Source: DASRBO01 sp035653595
Lineage (GTDB): Bacteria > Actinomycetota > Acidimicrobiia > Acidimicrobiales > JAJPHE01
DNA: 35,410 nt
Direction of reading: 5' to 3'
NCBI GenBank assembly: GCA_035653595.1
Contig: DASRBO010000048.1
Coordinates: 1 to 35,410 of the forward strand
The notes beneath the pieces are model-generated. The model searched no databases. It was not told the DNA's origin and worked only from the letters and a program-made list of their open reading frames with translations. A program made the translations under genes and the position numbers. Below, in pieces: positions 24,644 to 31,898 of this stretch; position 1 is the first letter of the stretch, and each line of letters starts with the position of its first letter.

Positions 24644-25051
24644 GTGGTGTCCAGCGACTGCTTCGCGTGCACCAAGCATCGCCAGGGACTCGGAGCGCCG
24701 GGCGGTGTGTTGTACGAGGACAGACTCGTCTATGCCGGGCATGCCTTCTCGGAGCGGGATTCGAGCCGTCCCGCCTACCGGGGACTCCTGGTCGTCGAGC
24801 CCAAGCGCCACCTGGCCGGCCTCGGCGACATGGACGACGAGGAGGCCGCTGCCATCGGTCGCCTCGTAAACCGCCTGGCCCGGACCTTGAAACTCCTCGC
24901 CGGTGCCGACCACGTCTACAGCTGGGTCATGGGTCACCGGGTCGCCCACCTCCACGTCCTGGTGGCGCCCCGCTACCCAGGAACGCCTCCGGAGTACCGG
25001 GGGACTCGGCTGTCCTCGTGGCCCGACGCTCCTCTGGTTGACCCCGCATAG
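24644..25051 (+). CDS. HIT-like nucleotide-binding protein
   Basis: About 135 residues. An N-terminal CFACTKHRQG zinc-like pair, GVLYEDRLVYAGHAF, then YRGLLVVEPKRHLAGLGDMDDEEAAAIGRLVNRLARTLK (region) and a C-terminal HRVAHLHVLVAPRYPGTP follow the order of HIT proteins. The expected HxHxHxx motif reads H-L-H-V-L-V, so the third histidine is replaced by Leu; activity may be altered. HIT proteins hydrolyse or transfer nucleotidyl groups. GTG at 24644 is chosen with a G-rich AAGGGGGGA stretch upstream; GTG 24647 is an equal alternative. Confidence 0.72.
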   Translation: MVSSDCFACTKHRQGLGAPGGVLYEDRLVYAGHAFSERDSSRPAYRGLLVVEPKRHLAGLGDMDDEEAAAIGRLVNRLARTLKLLAGADHVYSWVMGHRVAHLHVLVAPRYPGTPPEYRGTRLSSWPDAPLVDPA

Positions 25052-25258
25052 ATGCCGGTGCTCGTCACCCAGCTCCACGACAAGCTCATGGTTGAACCGA
25101 TCCCCTAGACCGATCCCTGACCGGCTGGGGCCCGGACACTGTCGCTTGCCGGGCGGACGAGGTAGCCTTGGTGGTGGAGCGGCCCGATCTCCCGGGCCCG
25201 GAACCGCGTTGAGCCCGGCCCCCGCTGGCGCCTCCCGCTCTAGTAGAGGAGGCGAACG

Positions 25259-25318
25259 GTGGAGGATCAGCACGAGAAGCGCGATCGTATGCCGCGCTCG
25301 AGCCAGGAAGTCGGGTAG
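25259..25318 (+). CDS. 19-codon ORF in frame with, and directly before, the GAF-ANTAR gene
   Basis: GTG at 25259 has an excellent ribosome binding site (AGGAGG, six-base spacing). After 19 charged codons (VEDQHEKRDRMPRSSQEVG) it meets an amber TAG at 25316-25318, one codon before the GTG at 25322 of the GAF-ANTAR gene, in the same frame. It could be a leader peptide with stop-restart coupling, or the true N-terminus of that gene interrupted by a stop. Confidence 0.45.
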   Translation: MEDQHEKRDRMPRSSQEVG

Positions 25319-25321
25319 CCG

Positions 25322-26014
25322 GTGCCAGGAGAACGGCTGGAGCGGATCCTGGCCGGACTGGCCGCCAACGACAGATGGAGCTCCGCCCATGCGCTGTGCG
25401 AGGTGGCCACCGACATCCTCGAAGTCGCCGGTGCCGGGGTGATGCTCATGTCCGGCGATGTGCCCCGTGGCTCGCTCTGCACCACCAACGCGGTCAGTGC
25501 CCTGATCGAGGAGTTGCAGTACACCCTCGGCGAGGGCCCTTGCATCGACGCCTACCAACAGGACGCCGTCGTGATCGAACCGGACCTGGCCGACCCGCGA
25601 ACTCCACGCTGGGTGGCCTTCACTCCCAGGGCGGTCGAAGCGGGCGCGCGAGCCGTGTTCGGGTTCCCCCTACGGGCGGGAGCGGTGCGCCTCGGTGCCC
25701 TCAACATCTACCAGGATCACCCCGGGCCATTGAGCAACGATCAGCACGCCGACGCCCTGGTCATGGCCGACGTCGTCGCGCACTGGGTACTCGATGTCCA
25801 GGCCGAGGCGCCGCCTGGCGCTCTGGCCGAGGAGCTGGAGATAGGCGCCGAGTTCTATTTCATCGTGCACAACGCCGCTGGCGTGGTTTCCGTCCAACTC
25901 GGAGTCACCGTAACCGAGGCGATGATCGCCCTGCGCGCCTACGCCTTCGCCCATGACCGTCCCTTGCGAGACGTCGCCCAGGATGTCGTGGAGCGGAGGC
26001 TCCGATTCGGATGA
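25322..26014 (+). CDS. GAF-ANTAR regulator with divergent ANTAR domain
   Basis: A 230-residue protein. Residues about 25-155 form a GAF sensor domain (VAGAGVMLMSGD, LGEGPCIDAYQQDAVV, VFGFPLRAGAVRLGALNIY). Residues about 175-228 (FYFIVHNAAGVVSVQLGVTVTEAMIALRAYAFAHDRPLRDVAQDVVERRL, region) follow the three-helix ANTAR layout, but the usual IxQAKGxL segment reads VHNAAGVV. ANTAR domains bind paired hexaloop RNA hairpins to antiterminate transcription. The GTG at 25322 has only a weak ribosome binding site. A close relative follows 10 bases downstream. Confidence 0.8.
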   Translation: MPGERLERILAGLAANDRWSSAHALCEVATDILEVAGAGVMLMSGDVPRGSLCTTNAVSALIEELQYTLGEGPCIDAYQQDAVVIEPDLADPRTPRWVAFTPRAVEAGARAVFGFPLRAGAVRLGALNIYQDHPGPLSNDQHADALVMADVVAHWVLDVQAEAPPGALAEELEIGAEFYFIVHNAAGVVSVQLGVTVTEAMIALRAYAFAHDRPLRDVAQDVVERRLRFG

Positions 26015-26024
26015 GGGAAAGCCT

Positions 26025-26771
26025 ATGACGCGGGAAGCCTCGCTCGTTCAGTCTCTGGTCGAGATGGCCGACACCCTGGTGACTGACTTCGACGTCATCG
26101 ACTTGCTGACGGGGCTGGCCAGCAAATGCGTCGACCTGCTCGGAGTCTCAGCGGCCGGAGTCATGCTTGCCTCTCCCGAGGGTGCGCTGCGCCTGGTCGC
26201 ATCATCGAGCGAGGCGATGCGGGTCCTTGAGCTGTTCGAGCTGCAGGCCCAGGAGGGACCGTGCCTGGACGCCTTTCGCACCGGCGAAGCCGTCCGGCAC
26301 GAGAACCTGCAGGCCGGTTCGGGCCGCTGGCCTCGGTTCGCGATGGTCGCGCTGGAGGCTGGGTTCCGATCCGCCTCCGCCCTGCCGCTGCGCCTCCGGG
26401 AGCGGGTCGTCGGCGCCCTGAACCTGTTCGGCGCCGAGCAGACCCCCATGAAGAGCGAAGACCTCCTTGTCGCTCAGGCCTTCGCCGATCTGGCCGCCAT
26501 AAGTGTGGTGCAGCACCGAGCGGCCGCCGCCACCCAACTGGTGAACGAGCAGCTCACCTACGCGCTGGAGAGCCGAATTCTGATCGAACAGGCCAAGGGC
26601 GTGATCTTCGAGCGCGCCCGTGTCGACATGGCGGAGGCGTTCGCGCGGCTGCGGGCCTACGCCCGCAGCCACAACCTCCGTCTCACCGATGTCGCCCAGG
26701 CGGCCATCGACGGCACCCTCGATCCCGAGGCCTGGGCCCCGGCGCCGGGCCATTCGCCTCGGCGAACATAG
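26025..26771 (+). CDS. GAF-ANTAR antiterminator-type regulator
   Basis: A 248-residue protein. N-terminal LVQSLVEMADTLVTDFDVIDLL is the family's usual lead-in helix; the GAF domain follows (VSAAGVMLASPEG, AQEGPCLDAFRTGEAV, FRSASALPLRLRERVVGALNLFG). The ANTAR domain at about 180-235 is canonical: ALESRILIEQAKGVIFERARVDMAEAFARLRAYARSHNLRLTDVA (region). ATG at 26025 has GAGGGA seven bases upstream. It is in tandem with the gene ending at 26014, and the two GAF domains are clearly paralogous. Target RNA hairpins were looked for in nearby leaders but none was convincing. Confidence 0.93.
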   Translation: MTREASLVQSLVEMADTLVTDFDVIDLLTGLASKCVDLLGVSAAGVMLASPEGALRLVASSSEAMRVLELFELQAQEGPCLDAFRTGEAVRHENLQAGSGRWPRFAMVALEAGFRSASALPLRLRERVVGALNLFGAEQTPMKSEDLLVAQAFADLAAISVVQHRAAAATQLVNEQLTYALESRILIEQAKGVIFERARVDMAEAFARLRAYARSHNLRLTDVAQAAIDGTLDPEAWAPAPGHSPRRT

Positions 26772-26895
26772 GACCCAGCCTGGTACTGGAGACGGCGGCT
26801 CGACCTGGCGGCTCGAGTCCGGAATGCGCTGCTTACTGACTCGAGGGAGTGTGCCTCCCGCCCGAGGGTTGTACCGACATGGGCAATATTTCGAA

Positions 26896-26939
26896 TTGAC
26901 CGCCGCCTTGCGGGTTATATAGTTATCTACGTGAGTAGA
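26896..26939 (+). promoter_or_regulatory. Leaderless promoter and operator of the GntR-ABC operon
   Basis: TTGACC at 26896-26901 and TATAGT at 26918-26923 (16-base spacer) form a good vegetative promoter. The GTG start lies seven bases after the -10, so the transcript should be leaderless. The perfect inverted repeat TCTAC-GTGA-GTAGA at 26926-26939 covers the start codon, a likely autoregulatory GntR site. Confidence 0.6.
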
Positions 26940-27347
26940 GAAGTGCTGCCTCAGACGGTGAGCTTCTACCTGGTACCCGGCTCTGGAGTGCCCGCCTACC
27001 TACAGCTGGTCCAGCAGGTCCGACAGGCCATCCGCATGGGGGTCCTTGAGGTCGGGGACAAGCTGCCCACGGTCAAGGAGGTGGTCGCCCAGGTGGCGAT
27101 CAACCCGAACACGGTGCTCAAGGCGTACCGCGAACTAGAGCACGAGGGCCTGGTCGAGGGCCGTCAGGGAGTCGGCACCTTCGTCTCGCACCGCCCGAGC
27201 GGACCGCCGCCGAGCACCCAGACCCGACTGGCGCGCAGCCTGGAGCGCTGGGTCGACTCGGCGCGGGCTCAAGGCCTCGGGGACGAGGCCATCGAGGCAC
27301 TCCTGCGATCCGTCCTGAGCGCCGGCGCCACGGCGAGGACAGCATGA
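26931..27347 (+). CDS. GntR-family regulator, YtrA subfamily
   Basis: A 138-residue protein: an N-terminal winged helix-turn-helix (PAYLQLVQQVRQAIRMGVLEVGDKLPTVKEVVAQVAINPNTVLKAYRELEHEGLVEGRQGVGTFV, region) and a short C-terminal helical tail, the compact layout of YtrA-type GntR repressors that control ABC transporter operons. It starts with GTG at 26931 and ends overlapping the ABC ATPase start by four bases (ATGA). The promoter, start codon and a palindrome overlap, which suggests direct autorepression relieved by an effector such as a cell-envelope-active drug, as known for YtrA. Confidence 0.92.
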   Translation: MSREVLPQTVSFYLVPGSGVPAYLQLVQQVRQAIRMGVLEVGDKLPTVKEVVAQVAINPNTVLKAYRELEHEGLVEGRQGVGTFVSHRPSGPPPSTQTRLARSLERWVDSARAQGLGDEAIEALLRSVLSAGATARTA

Positions 27348-28273
27348 GTGGCCCGGGCGCCCGGCCCGCGCCCCCTCCCGAGCCGGCCATCGCCACTGTC
27401 GGACTGGGTAAGCGCTTCGGGAAGCTCTGGGCTCTGCAGGACTGCTCGGTCTCCGTACCTCGCGGCCGGGTGGTGGCCTTGGTGGGCCCTAACGGAGCAG
27501 GCAAGACGACGCTCCTGCGCATTCTGGCCGGGTTGAGCTCCCCGACCACGGGTGAAGCCCGGATCCTGGGGCGGCGACCCGAGCAGTCCGAGCAGTTCCT
27601 GTCGAGCATCGGCTTCCTCGCCCAGGAGATCCCCCTCTACCGTCAGCTGACAGCCCGCCAGCACATCGACATCGGGGCCGGCCTCAACCCCCGCTGGGAC
27701 GGCAAAGCAGCGCTGGACCGACTCGGCGCCGTCCGCGTGCCGACGGACCGCGCAGTAGGGACCCTGTCGGGGGGGCAGCGGGCGCAGGTGGCCCTCGGCC
27801 TGGCCCTGGCCAAGCGCCCGGCGGTGCTGTTGCTCGACGAGCCGGTCGCGGCCCTCGACCCACTGGCCCGCCGTGAGTTCCTGGCCTCCCTGGCCGCCGC
27901 GGTGGCGGAGCAGGAGGTGTCGGTGGTCCTGTCGTCTCACCTGGTGCACGACCTCGAGCGGGTCTGCGACTTCGTCGTCCTCCTGGCGGCCGCTCGAGTC
28001 CAGCTGTGCGCTGACATCGAGGAGATCCTCGATACCCATCGCCTGCTCGTCGGTGCGCGCAAGCCGGTGGGCGAGATCGAGAGGGCCATGGACGTCATCC
28101 GGGTGACCCAGACGGCCCGCCAGTCCCGAGTGCTTGCCCGGCTGCAGAGCCCGATCGTGGACCCGTGGTGGGAGGTGGCCGAGGTCGGCCTGGAGGACAT
28201 CATCCTCGCGTACATGGGCCGGGATGCCGAGGGGATCGAGCAGGAGATCGTGAACCTGGGAGCCACGGCATGA
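27344..28273 (+). CDS. ABC transporter ATP-binding protein
   Basis: A 309-residue ATPase. Walker A GPNGAGKTT (48-56), Q-loop in FLAQEIPLY, signature LSGGQ (141-145), Walker B VLLLDEP (161-167) and the switch His in SSHLVHDL. About 80 residues beyond the ATPase core form a C-terminal extension, as in YtrB/BcrA-type exporters. It is the second gene of the GntR operon and overlaps both neighbours by four bases. It probably powers export of a hydrophobic or envelope-active compound through the adjoining permease. Confidence 0.95.
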   Translation: MSGPGARPAPPPEPAIATVGLGKRFGKLWALQDCSVSVPRGRVVALVGPNGAGKTTLLRILAGLSSPTTGEARILGRRPEQSEQFLSSIGFLAQEIPLYRQLTARQHIDIGAGLNPRWDGKAALDRLGAVRVPTDRAVGTLSGGQRAQVALGLALAKRPAVLLLDEPVAALDPLARREFLASLAAAVAEQEVSVVLSSHLVHDLERVCDFVVLLAAARVQLCADIEEILDTHRLLVGARKPVGEIERAMDVIRVTQTARQSRVLARLQSPIVDPWWEVAEVGLEDIILAYMGRDAEGIEQEIVNLGATA

Positions 28274-29214
28274 ACCTGCTCGTCTGGCGCCTGCACCGCA
28301 ACCAGTTCCTCTTCGCCGCCTCGGCTCTGGCGGCTCTGACGGTGGTGCTGCTCGTTACTGGCTCCGTCATGGCCCACGACTACGACACCGCTCTCGCCAA
28401 CTGTCGGGCCACCCAGAACTGTGGCGACCTGGGGAGCCAGCTCTTCCGAGGCGACGGGATGATCATCGACCTGGTCAACCTCACTCTGGTCGTCCCGCTG
28501 CTGTTTGGCTTGTTCTGGGGCGCACCACTTCTCGCCAAGGAACTCGAGGACGGCACTCACAACCTGGTGTGGACCCAGAGCGTGCCCCGTCGGCGCTGGC
28601 TCAGCTCCACCGTCGGCTGGGCGCTGCTGGCGGCGGCCGCATGGGGTGGTGCCATGGCCGCGCTCGTCAGCTGGTGGCGCTATCCCGAGAACGCCCTCAA
28701 CTCGCGCTTCGGGGCCTTCGACATCCAGGGCTTCGTACCGGTCGCCTACGCCGTGTTCGCCGTGGCCCTCGGAATTGCTGTGGGCTCGCTAGTCCGTCGG
28801 GTCCTTCCGGCCCTGGCCCTCACCATCGCCGCCTTCGTGGCCGTAAGGGTGCCGATCGCGGTCTTCCTCCGACCCCACTTCCTGACGCCCCTTAGGGCGA
28901 CCTTCCCCCCGACGTCCCCCGGGACCAACCGGGCCGGAGACTGGGTTCTATCCCAGCTTCTCGTCGTTCCGAGCGGCGGGTCCAGCCACCTCTCCGACTT
29001 CGGGTCGCTGCCCTCCTTGTGCGAGACCCAGGGTTTCCAGAGCAAGGGCCTAATCGGGCCGTGCCTGGCAAGGCACGGCTATCGCATTGCCGTGACCTAT
29101 CAGCCGGACAGCCGTTTCTGGACCTTCCAGGGCATCGAGGCCGGGGTCTTTCTCGTCCTCGCCTGCCTGCTAGTTGTCCTCGCCTTCCGATGGGTGCTAC
29201 ACCGCGACGCTTGA
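28270..29214 (+). CDS. ABC transporter permease (ABC-2 type)
   Basis: A 314-residue membrane protein with about six hydrophobic segments: FAASALAALTVVLLVTGSVM, LVNLTLVVPLLFGLFWGAPLL, a segment near WALLAAAAWGGAMAALV, VAYAVFAVALGIAVGSLV, ALALTIAAFVAVRVPIAVFL and the last GVFLVLACLLVVLAFRWVL. The motif LAKELEDGTHNLVWTQSVPRRRW (region) after the second helix is characteristic of ABC-2 permeases in actinobacterial YtrA-type operons. An extracellular loop with several Cys (CRATQNCGD; CETQGF; GPCLARHG) may form disulfides. ATG overlaps the ATPase stop. Confidence 0.9.
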   Translation: MNLLVWRLHRNQFLFAASALAALTVVLLVTGSVMAHDYDTALANCRATQNCGDLGSQLFRGDGMIIDLVNLTLVVPLLFGLFWGAPLLAKELEDGTHNLVWTQSVPRRRWLSSTVGWALLAAAAWGGAMAALVSWWRYPENALNSRFGAFDIQGFVPVAYAVFAVALGIAVGSLVRRVLPALALTIAAFVAVRVPIAVFLRPHFLTPLRATFPPTSPGTNRAGDWVLSQLLVVPSGGSSHLSDFGSLPSLCETQGFQSKGLIGPCLARHGYRIAVTYQPDSRFWTFQGIEAGVFLVLACLLVVLAFRWVLHRDA

Positions 29215-29252
29215 CCAGCGCGCCGACCGCGGCGTCCAGGGCATGGGCTGGT

Positions 29253-29285
29253 CAGGGGACCGGTCGCCTGCTGCCCGGTCCCCTG
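29253..29285 (+). terminator. Hairpin after the GntR-ABC operon
   Basis: CAGGGGACCGG (29253-29263) and CCGGTCCCCTG (29275-29285) form a perfect 11-bp stem with an 11-nt loop, about 40 bases after the permease stop and before the convergent tetR end. No U-tract; could terminate both directions. Confidence 0.6.
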
Positions 29286-29354
29286 CTGCCGGCTCCCGAC
29301 AGCGGACTGCCCGTTTCGTCTTCGTCGACCGCCACCCTCCCTCGGGGCCGTGAC

Positions 29355-29933
29355 TCACCGGCGGCCAGCGGCCGGGGGATGCAGATGTCGAAGTAGGTCG
29401 CTTACGAGGTCTTCGGGGTCCGCATGGCCCTTGCCTGATTTGGACAGATGGCCGCTGAGCGCCAAGTCCACAGCTCCGTGAGCGGTGGCGTGAACGAGGG
29501 CGGCGAGGCGTTCGGGATCTCCGGCAGGCAGGTCACCAGCCTCCTGCGCCGCACTCACCGCCTCCACCAGCTCCTGCCGGGCTGAGCCGGCTGCCTCGGC
29601 GAGTTCGGCAGAGTCCGTCGACCACGAGCCATAGGTCAGCTTGAACCGAGCGGGATGGCGCAAAGCCCAGCGTACATAGCCGCCCATGAGGGTCCGGAGG
29701 CGCTCGATCCCATCCTCGGTGGCGGTCGCCCCGGTTCTGCGTCGACGCTGTCTTCCCAGCTGCCCTGCGGCCACCGCCGCTAGGAGATCTTCTTTGTCAG
29801 CGAAGTGCTTGTAGGGGGCATTGTGAGAAACCCCCGCCAAACGGCCGACCTCCCTCAGCGTGACCGCCGCAGGACCGCCCTCGTCCAGTAGCTGCGTGGC
29901 CGCCTCGATCAACCGCTGCCTGGTTCCGTCCAC
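29355..29933 (-). CDS. TetR-family regulator
   Basis: A 192-residue regulator: N-terminal helix-turn-helix at about 22-48 (AVTLREVGRLAGVSHNAPYKHFADKEDLL, region) and a C-terminal ligand/dimer domain of the WHG type (LMGGYVRWALRHPARFKLTYGSW; LVHATAHGAVDLAL). It is divergent from an SDR gene; the 100-base gap holds two near-identical palindromes, which are its probable operators. The start is GTG at 29933, eight bases after a TAGCCT box, suggesting a leaderless transcript. It likely represses itself and the SDR gene. Confidence 0.93.
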   Translation of the reverse strand: MDGTRQRLIEAATQLLDEGGPAAVTLREVGRLAGVSHNAPYKHFADKEDLLAAVAAGQLGRQRRRRTGATATEDGIERLRTLMGGYVRWALRHPARFKLTYGSWSTDSAELAEAAGSARQELVEAVSAAQEAGDLPAGDPERLAALVHATAHGAVDLALSGHLSKSGKGHADPEDLVSDLLRHLHPPAAGRR

Positions 29934-29941
29934 GGACCCCG

Positions 29942-29947
29942 AGGCTA
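29942..29947 (-). promoter_or_regulatory. -10-like TAGCCT box of tetR
   Basis: On the minus strand TAGCCT ends eight bases before the tetR GTG. Operator 1 (29955-29969) lies immediately upstream, in the -35/spacer region, so binding would block the promoter. Confidence 0.4.
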
Positions 29948-29954
29948 CCGGGAG

Positions 29955-29969
29955 GTTGACAACGTCAAC
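29955..29969. promoter_or_regulatory. TetR operator candidate 1
   Basis: GTTGAC-AAC-GTCAAC, a perfect 6-bp inverted repeat with a 3-base spacer, the same core as operator 2. It overlaps the likely tetR promoter. Confidence 0.75.
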
Positions 29970-29981
29970 GCCATCCTGCCA

Positions 29982-30012
29982 AGGTGGTGGTTGACGCTGT
30001 CAACCACCACCT
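29982..30012. promoter_or_regulatory. TetR operator candidate 2 (31-bp palindrome)
   Basis: The core GTTGAC-GCT-GTCAAC at 29990-30004 is extended to perfect 14-bp arms: AGGTGGTGGTTGAC (29982-29995) and GTCAACCACCACCT (29999-30012). Its centre is 35 bases from the centre of operator 1, and it lies 22 bases before the SDR start. Confidence 0.8.
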
Positions 30013-30033
30013 GAACAAGTCGAGGTTGGGATC

Positions 30034-30954
30034 GTGAGCAATGTCGTTGTCACGGGGGCTACGAATGGGATCGGGGAGGCCATCGCCCGGATCCTGGCCG
30101 GCAAGGGCATGACCGTCACCATCGTCGGGCGCAGCGACCAGCGGCTCAAAGCCGCCGCGCAAAGGATCGATGCCGCGGTGCCTGGGGCCGACCTGATCCT
30201 CGAGCGGGCGGACCTGGCCGAGTTGGTCGAAGTCCGAGCTCTGGCCGGACGGATACTGGCTGGGCCGCCACCTGCGGTGGTCATCAGCAATGCTGCGCTC
30301 GTCACCAGCCTGGACCGCATGACCAGCGACGGACTGCCTCGTCTCTTGGCCGTGAACCACCTGGCGCCGTATCTCCTCCTGCGGACTCTGGGGGACCACC
30401 TCCCCCCGGCCCGCTTCGTCATAGTGGGGGCCGACCCAGTTTCGCTGGCTCGTCGGCCCGTCAACCTTGATGACCTCGTCTTCGCCCATCCCGAGCTGCT
30501 GGGCGAGCCGGCGGAGCTTCGGCCCTTCTTCGCCTATGGGCAGACCAAGAATATGAACGCCATGTTCGGCTTCCACTTGGCGAGGCGGCTAGCCGGCACC
30601 GGAACCACCGTCAATGGAGCCCATCCCGGGATCATCTCGGGTACCGGGCTCAGTCGCGAGCTGCCGGGCCTGGGGGCGCTGGTGCGTGAGGCGTTCCGCA
30701 GCGGCAGCCTCCCTCCGCCTGGGCCCCAGCCGGGAGGGTCGCCATTGGGCTGGACCGATCCCAACAACCTCCCGGCCCCGGACATTGGAGCCGACACCCC
30801 GGTTTGGTTGGCCACCGCCCCAGAACTGGAAGGAGTCACCGGGCGCTTCTACGTGAATCGAACCGAAGCCGAGACCGCCCCCCATACGACTGATCTCGAC
30901 CGGTGCGAACGACTTTGGACGGAGAGTGCCCGGCTTGTGGGCATTCAGCCTTGA
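30034..30954 (+). CDS. Short-chain dehydrogenase/reductase
   Basis: A 306-residue SDR. The cofactor motif is TGATNGIG (7-14), NAA in VISNAALV replaces the usual NAG, and the catalytic pair Y168xxxK172 is in YGQTK; GAHPGI follows the active site. Basic residues in VGRSDQR suggest NADP(H). The family resemblance is to retinol dehydrogenase/protochlorophyllide reductase-like SDRs. GTG at 30034 has GAGG nine bases upstream. It is under likely control of the divergent TetR protein through the 31-bp palindrome in its leader, so it may detoxify or convert the TetR ligand. Confidence 0.9.
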   Translation: MSNVVVTGATNGIGEAIARILAGKGMTVTIVGRSDQRLKAAAQRIDAAVPGADLILERADLAELVEVRALAGRILAGPPPAVVISNAALVTSLDRMTSDGLPRLLAVNHLAPYLLLRTLGDHLPPARFVIVGADPVSLARRPVNLDDLVFAHPELLGEPAELRPFFAYGQTKNMNAMFGFHLARRLAGTGTTVNGAHPGIISGTGLSRELPGLGALVREAFRSGSLPPPGPQPGGSPLGWTDPNNLPAPDIGADTPVWLATAPELEGVTGRFYVNRTEAETAPHTTDLDRCERLWTESARLVGIQP

Positions 30955-31179
30955 GAAGCGCTGGGCGGGTCGTTCGCAGATGCTAGGTGCGTGTATCGGT
31001 TCCTACCCGGCCGGGAGTGCCCGGCCGACCCCCGGACCGCCGTCAGGAGTACCGCTCGCCCACCGCCTAGGCCCAACTGCGATCGCCTCTTCGACGACTG
31101 AGCACCTGCCGACGACGCCTGCAATACGCCATGGCTGGCGGGCATCTCACATCCGGTCTTCGACGACGACGCGTCCGAC

Positions 31180-31390
31180 GTCAGCGTTGGGGTTGCCGTC
31201 CGGAGCGCCATCCATTCCTGAAGATCCTCGGTCCACGCGAGAATCAGGGCCGAAGCGCTTTCCACAACCTGATCGGGCGTCATCGCCGAAGTGTCGAGTA
31301 CTGACACACGCCTGTCAGCCTCGCCGATCTCCCGCATCTCGTCGTTGATTCGTAACCGGCCCCGGAGTTCTGCCTCGTCGAGGCGGCGCG
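31180..31390 (-). pseudogene. Probable remnant of a P-loop kinase-like gene (3' part)
   Basis: On the minus strand the frame encodes RRLDEAELRGRLRINDEM followed by REIGEADRRVSVLDTSAMTP and DQVVESASALILAW, which reads like the C-terminal end of an AAA_33/nucleotide kinase-like protein. No start codon, Walker A or upstream domain is present; a QERVARGIVGRAHRNR-like stretch in a different frame just upstream (31390-31440) suggests a frameshift. The rest of the 515-base gap 30955-31469 shows no recognisable gene. It is probably a decayed gene. Confidence 0.3.
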
Positions 31391-31432
31391 GTTCCTGTGC
31401 GCTCGGCCGACGATCCCGCGGGCGACCCGCTC

Positions 31433-31469
31433 TTGACCTCGTTGCTGCCCATAGCTACCATCTATCTGG
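31433..31469 (+). promoter_or_regulatory. Leaderless promoter of the RHH two-gene operon
   Basis: TTGACC (31433-31438), a 17-base spacer and TACCAT (31456-31461) make a near-consensus promoter. The ATG at 31470 is eight bases after the -10, so transcription should begin at or beside the start codon. The -35 is identical to that of the GntR-ABC operon. Confidence 0.6.
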
Positions 31470-31898
31470 ATGGGGAGAACGCCCAGGGCCGGCCCGCCGG
31501 ATGAGAAGGTGACGGTGAACCTCGGTCCGGTGGACCTAGGCAAGATCGACCTGTTGGTCGAAGAGGGGTTCTTCGGCAGTCGAGCCGACTTCATCCGGTC
31601 GGCGGTCCGTCGCCTGGCCGATGACCATCGCCAGGTCCTCCAGGAGGCGGCCACCCGTCGGGAGTTCACCCTCGGCTATGTCCGCCAGAGCCGCAAGAGC
31701 CTGGAGCTGGCCCGGCGCAAGAAGGAACGCCTCGACATCCGGGTGGTCGGGGTGTTCGAGATCGCCGAGGACGTCACCCCCGAGCTGGCCAAGGACACCC
31801 TCGAGCGGGTCTGGGTGCTGGGAGCTCTGCGCGCTCCGGCCCAGGTGGTCTCGGCGTTGGGACCCAGGATCGCGCGCAACAAAGGGGCCGGAACATGA
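31470..31898 (+). CDS. Ribbon-helix-helix regulator with a C-terminal GV/DV-PELA module
   Basis: A 142-residue protein. Residues about 13-50 form an RHH/CopG-type DNA-binding domain (KVTVNLGPVDLGKIDLLVEEGFFGSRADFIRSAVRRLADD, region). After a helical linker (QSRKSLELARRKKE) comes RLDIRVVGVFEIAEDVTPELAKDTLERVWVLGALRAP (region). This C-terminal module recurs in the next gene, so it is a domain of its own; I do not know its function. The gene has a leaderless promoter and overlaps the next gene by four bases (ATGA). Confidence 0.8.
   Translation: MGRTPRAGPPDEKVTVNLGPVDLGKIDLLVEEGFFGSRADFIRSAVRRLADDHRQVLQEAATRREFTLGYVRQSRKSLELARRKKERLDIRVVGVFEIAEDVTPELAKDTLERVWVLGALRAPAQVVSALGPRIARNKGAGT

Noticed and set aside
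25052..25108. 18-codon ORF right after the HIT-like gene
   Set aside because: No ribosome binding site and no sign of conservation; the stop-start contact (TAG-ATG) may be chance. A direct repeat ACCGATCCC lies nearby but nothing else supports function.
25052..25258. ANTAR-target paired hairpins in the leader of the GAF-ANTAR genes
   Set aside because: No pair of short stems with the hexaloop pattern could be found by eye.
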